A DNA stretch of 7,822 nucleotides from an uncultured Actinomycetes bacterium (lineage in GTDB: Bacteria; Actinomycetota; Actinomycetes; Nanopelagicales; Nanopelagicaceae): assembly GCA_903867285.1 (NCBI GenBank), contig CAIPQX010000082.1, forward strand, positions 1-7,822, read 5' to 3'. Below, in pieces: positions 6,262-7,822 of the stretch. Under the pieces are notes generated by a model that searched no databases, was not told the DNA's origin, and saw only the letters and a list, made by a program, of their open reading frames with translations. A program made the translations under genes and the position numbers. Positions within the stretch are counted from its first letter, which is position 1. Each line of letters begins with the position of its first letter.

Positions 6262-6349
6262 ATAGCTTTCTCCCTCTTTCGATTGCAGGTTTCCCTGCTA
6301 TCGGTTCGTTACAGATGCCTTCACATCCGTATGAGGAGAGATAACTCCT
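6262..6349 (-). promoter_or_regulatory. Possible structured 5' leader of the module-only gene
   Basis: On the minus strand three hairpins can form in a row just before the start codon. They are AGGAG/CTCCT with a 6-nt loop (6334-6349), CGGATG/CATCTG with one G-U pair and a 6-nt loop (6312-6329), and GCAGG/CCTGC capped by a GAAA tetraloop (6285-6298). In addition AUAGC (6297-6301) can pair with GCUAU (6262-6266), which touches the start codon and encloses the ribosome binding site; this pairing competes with the GAAA hairpin. I could not match it to a known riboswitch class, including c-di-GMP-I, whose P3 and receptor are absent. Short hairpins arise by chance, so this is tentative. Confidence 0.3.
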
Positions 6350-6548
6350 TCAGCCTTAAAGAGTTGCCCAATGATGCTGAGAGCGGCGTGGGAGTATTTT
6401 TGGATAATCGGTATGAAACTTCCAGGATATTTTCTCACCGAGCGTAAAAAAGAGCCATAGTTTCCACTCTTCCAAAAACTTCTCAGGTTTCTCACAATGT
6501 ACCGATGTGTCCAGGCTGTGGATGCCGATATCCCGATTGGGGGAGACG
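6350..6548. other. Remainder of the divergent intergenic region upstream of the collagen-like gene
   Basis: The gap between the divergent starts (6262-6548) has no gene that I can support. The part from 6350 on must carry the promoters for both directions. On the plus strand the best candidate is TTCCAA (6470-6475) with CACAAT (6493-6498) at 17-bp spacing, which is weak. No clear minus-strand promoter was found. An open minus-strand frame here begins with TTG inside the collagen-like gene and has no domain or ribosome binding site. Confidence 0.35.
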
Positions 6549-7577
6549 ATGAAAACCTTGGATAGAACGAAAACAATTTCCATCACCATGACAAGTGTTC
6601 TTGCAATTTCACTTTCAGGTTTAGCGACTCCCTCTATTGCGCAAACTCCGTCGAAAAAGATTCATATGGCGGGCCGAGTAACAAATACTTCAGCAAACAC
6701 AATTCGCAATGGCAAAGGTGCGCCATCAAATGCTCTTGGAATCGATGGAGATTTTTACATCAATATTCTTAAGTTTGATCTTTATGGCCCCAAAGCAAAT
6801 GGGCGCTGGCCAGCACCAGTTTCACTTCGGGGACCAGCTGGAGTAAACGGCGCTAATGGAAAAGCTGGAGCCAGCGGAGTTGCTGGAAAGAATGGAGCGA
6901 GTGGTGGCAAAGGATCTGCAACATCTGTTGCAGGACCTAAAGGAGCCCAAGGACCAACTGGACCAACTGGACCACAAGGTTCGCAAGGTTTAACTGGACC
7001 ACAAGGAGTTCAAGGAGCAACGGGACCCACTGGAATCAAGGGGGATGCAGGCGCGACTGGACCTGCTGGGGCGACCGGCGCAACTGGACCAGCTGGCCCA
7101 ATGGGTGCTCCAGGCTCAATGGGTGCGAGTGGCTCTCCAGGTTCACCGGGAGCAACGGGTCCTTCCCAGGTGTCTATCGGCGTCATTAGTTTTTCTCAGC
7201 AGTTAAAGGCAGGAGCAGGTGCTTCGGTCGCCTCAAATCCTTTTGGAACATTTGCGCCCGGCAAAGAGTATTTAGTTCATTTGCAAATTTACGGGGTGCG
7301 AGCAGTAACAGATTTTGCTTCACTGAACATAAGCATTTATGCACTGGGTGGATCACCAAACATTCAAATGAGTTATTTGATTAGTGATGGTCGAAGTTTT
7401 CGAACTCCGCTTGGTGAAAACGACACGAATTTAGATGTTATAGCCACGATTGACGGCTCTTCGGTTCCAACGACATTTCAGCTCGGTGCGACCATTTCAG
7501 CATTGGACAACACATCGTCGGATTCAATTACTTTTGCTGGAACCTTTGTTGACCAAATTGTGGGATCGCTCACCTAA
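6549..7577 (+). CDS. Exported collagen-like Gly-X-Y repeat protein
   Basis: The 342-residue product has a signal peptide (basic start, hydrophobic 10-25, likely cleavage after S29-I30-A31). Residues 61-94 form the preamble often seen before bacterial collagen-like stretches (GIDGDFYIN, LYGPKANGRWP, VSLRG). Gly-X-Y triplets follow: 10 from G95 to residue 124, a four-residue break (TSVA, 125-128), then 26 uninterrupted triplets to 206. The second block is rich in GPT, GAT, GPA and GPQ, as in triple helices. Residues 207-342 make a non-repetitive, beta-prone C-terminal domain that could nucleate trimers. No sortase motif, lipobox or C-terminal transmembrane helix is visible, so the mode of surface attachment is unknown. 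The ATG at 6549 follows GGGGGAG (6539-6545) by only 3 nt, an unusually short spacing. In-frame GTG 6507 and ATG 6522 would extend the signal peptide N-terminus. The stop lies 5 bp from the 3' end of the convergent tRNA-Gly. An adhesin, filament or matrix role is inference. Confidence 0.88.
   Translation: MKTLDRTKTISITMTSVLAISLSGLATPSIAQTPSKKIHMAGRVTNTSANTIRNGKGAPSNALGIDGDFYINILKFDLYGPKANGRWPAPVSLRGPAGVNGANGKAGASGVAGKNGASGGKGSATSVAGPKGAQGPTGPTGPQGSQGLTGPQGVQGATGPTGIKGDAGATGPAGATGATGPAGPMGAPGSMGASGSPGSPGATGPSQVSIGVISFSQQLKAGAGASVASNPFGTFAPGKEYLVHLQIYGVRAVTDFASLNISIYALGGSPNIQMSYLISDGRSFRTPLGENDTNLDVIATIDGSSVPTTFQLGATISALDNTSSDSITFAGTFVDQIVGSLT
6831..7166 (+). repeat. Gly-X-Y collagen-like triplet repeats (10 + 26)
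   Basis: A 9-base periodicity with GGN codons marks 36 triplets, with one 12-bp interruption at 6921-6932 (TSVA). Near-identical units such as GGACCAACTGGACC recur around 6950-6975, so this stretch is prone to slippage and length variation. Confidence 0.92.
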
Positions 7578-7582
7578 AAGGC

Positions 7583-7656
7583 TGGAGCGGGTGACCGGGA
7601 TCGAACCGGCATGGCCAGCTTGGAAGGCTGGGGCTCTACCATTGAGCTACACCCGC
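7583..7656 (-). tRNA. tRNA-Gly (anticodon UCC)
   Basis: The minus strand folds into a full cloverleaf. Acceptor GCGGGTG pairs with CACCCGC, the D arm is GCTC/GAGC with AATGGTA, and anticodon stem CCAGC/GCTGG holds loop CTTCCAA with anticodon TCC. The variable loop has 4 nt, and the T arm GCCGG/CCGGT has loop TTCGATC. The discriminator is U73, as expected for bacterial glycine tRNAs. A CCA end is encoded (7583-7585). It reads GGA and GGG codons; GGA is frequent in the adjacent collagen-like gene. No clear promoter or U-tract terminator was found; the 3' end abuts the stop of the collagen-like gene. Confidence 0.97.
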
Positions 7657-7673
7657 ATTTTTACCTCAGGGGA

Positions 7674-7694
7674 AGGTGCCTTTTAGGGGCGCCT
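7674..7694 (+). other. Hairpin between the divergent tRNA genes
   Basis: AGGTGCC (7674-7680) pairs with GGCGCCT (7688-7694) across a 7-nt loop, with one U-G wobble that pairs only in plus-strand RNA. No U-tract follows. Its role, if any, is unknown; it may only be part of the promoter region of tRNA-Gly. Confidence 0.25.
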
Positions 7695-7739
7695 ACCTTG
7701 GGGGGTCGTGCGTTCAGGGGGTAAGGCTATCGGCTTCGG

Positions 7740-7769
7740 TTGGGAGTTGTGAACTTCTACCCTTAGACT
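7740..7769 (+). promoter_or_regulatory. Likely sigma-70-type promoter of tRNA-Pro
   Basis: TTGGGA (7740-7745) and TAGACT (7764-7769) are separated by 18 bp, and each matches the consensus at four positions. TAGACT is a common -10 of actinobacterial stable RNA genes. Transcription would begin near 7776, about 9 nt before the mature tRNA 5' end. Confidence 0.55.
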
Positions 7770-7784
7770 GCTCACTTACGCCGA

Positions 7785-7822
7785 CGGGGCGTAGCGTAGT
7801 GGCTAGCGCGCCTGCTTTGGGA
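7785..7822 (+). tRNA. tRNA-Pro (anticodon UGG), 5' half, cut by window end
   Basis: The last 38 bases are the 5' half of a proline tRNA. They comprise acceptor strand CGGGGCG with the C1 typical of bacterial tRNA-Pro, TA, a D arm GCGT/GCGC with one wobble and loop AGTGGCTA, then G26 and anticodon strand CCTGC. The loop reads TTTGGGA with anticodon TGG. The window stops at position 38. It reads CCN codons, chiefly CCA and CCG. The 3' half cannot be verified here. Confidence 0.93.

Noticed and set aside
6262..6349. c-di-GMP-I (GEMM) riboswitch, suggested by the AGGGAAACC and CGAAAGAG fragments
   Set aside because: The second arm with the tetraloop receptor is missing and the conserved core order does not fit. 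Only generic hairpins remain.
6298..6576. Open minus-strand frame of 92 codons between the divergent genes
   Set aside because: It starts with TTG inside the collagen-like gene, has no ribosome binding site or recognisable domain, and covers the putative leader and promoter region.
6950..7160. Short repeated units in the collagen-like gene as a CRISPR or tandem DNA repeat array
   Set aside because: The periodicity is 9 bp with Gly codons in frame and no spacers, fully explained by Gly-X-Y coding.
4349..7593. 8-bp direct repeat AGCGGGTG at 4349-4356 and at the 3' end of tRNA-Gly (7586-7593), as possible attachment sites around the exported-protein islet
   Set aside because: Eight bases is within chance expectation, the left copy lies inside the fusion gene's reading frame, and there is no integrase.

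Overview
The window reads as a chromosomal segment of an actinobacterium. The evidence is a gene neighbourhood of HNH nuclease, small membrane protein, M1 aminopeptidase (pepN) and an RpiB with the mycobacterial-type GGSGNGEQ active-site loop. From memory, the same genes lie close together in Mycobacterium (Rv2465c to Rv2469c) and other actinobacteria. Base composition looks near 50% GC with tight intergenic spacing, which would fit a small-genome, moderate-GC actinobacterium such as a freshwater Nanopelagicales-type lineage. That placement is inference only.

Layout. Positions 1-312 (+) hold the 3' part of an HNH endonuclease gene. Positions 346-519 (+) hold a 57-residue single-pass membrane protein. 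pepN (532-3078, -) converges on it. trmB (3155-3817, +) diverges from pepN, carries a very strong ribosome binding site, and its stop overlaps the convergent rpiB stop by 4 bp. rpiB (3814-4269, -) begins just beyond a strong intrinsic terminator. Next come two minus-strand genes for exported, paralogous proteins, each closed by a similar GC-rich terminator. The proximal one (4337-5395) is a secreted FMN-binding-type domain joined by a Thr/Pro linker to two helical 'LTQAQA' modules. The distal one (5608-6261) has only the helical modules plus a Gly/His/Met-rich linker. Diverging from them is an exported collagen-like Gly-X-Y protein (6549-7577, +). The window ends with tRNA-Gly(UCC) on the minus strand and the first 38 nt of tRNA-Pro(UGG) on the plus strand.

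How the parts relate. The left half and the right end are housekeeping: peptide turnover, tRNA modification, pentose phosphate metabolism and two tRNAs. The block from about 4284 to 7577 is an islet of three exported, low-complexity, probably envelope or extracellular proteins set between rpiB and the tRNA pair. The most interesting items are the FMN_bind/helical-module fusion with an altered flavinylation-type motif (VSGAS), the duplication of both module and terminator, the predicted structured leader of the distal paralogue, and the promoter problem posed by a terminator directly upstream of rpiB. I saw no CRISPR array, transposase, integrase or phage gene.
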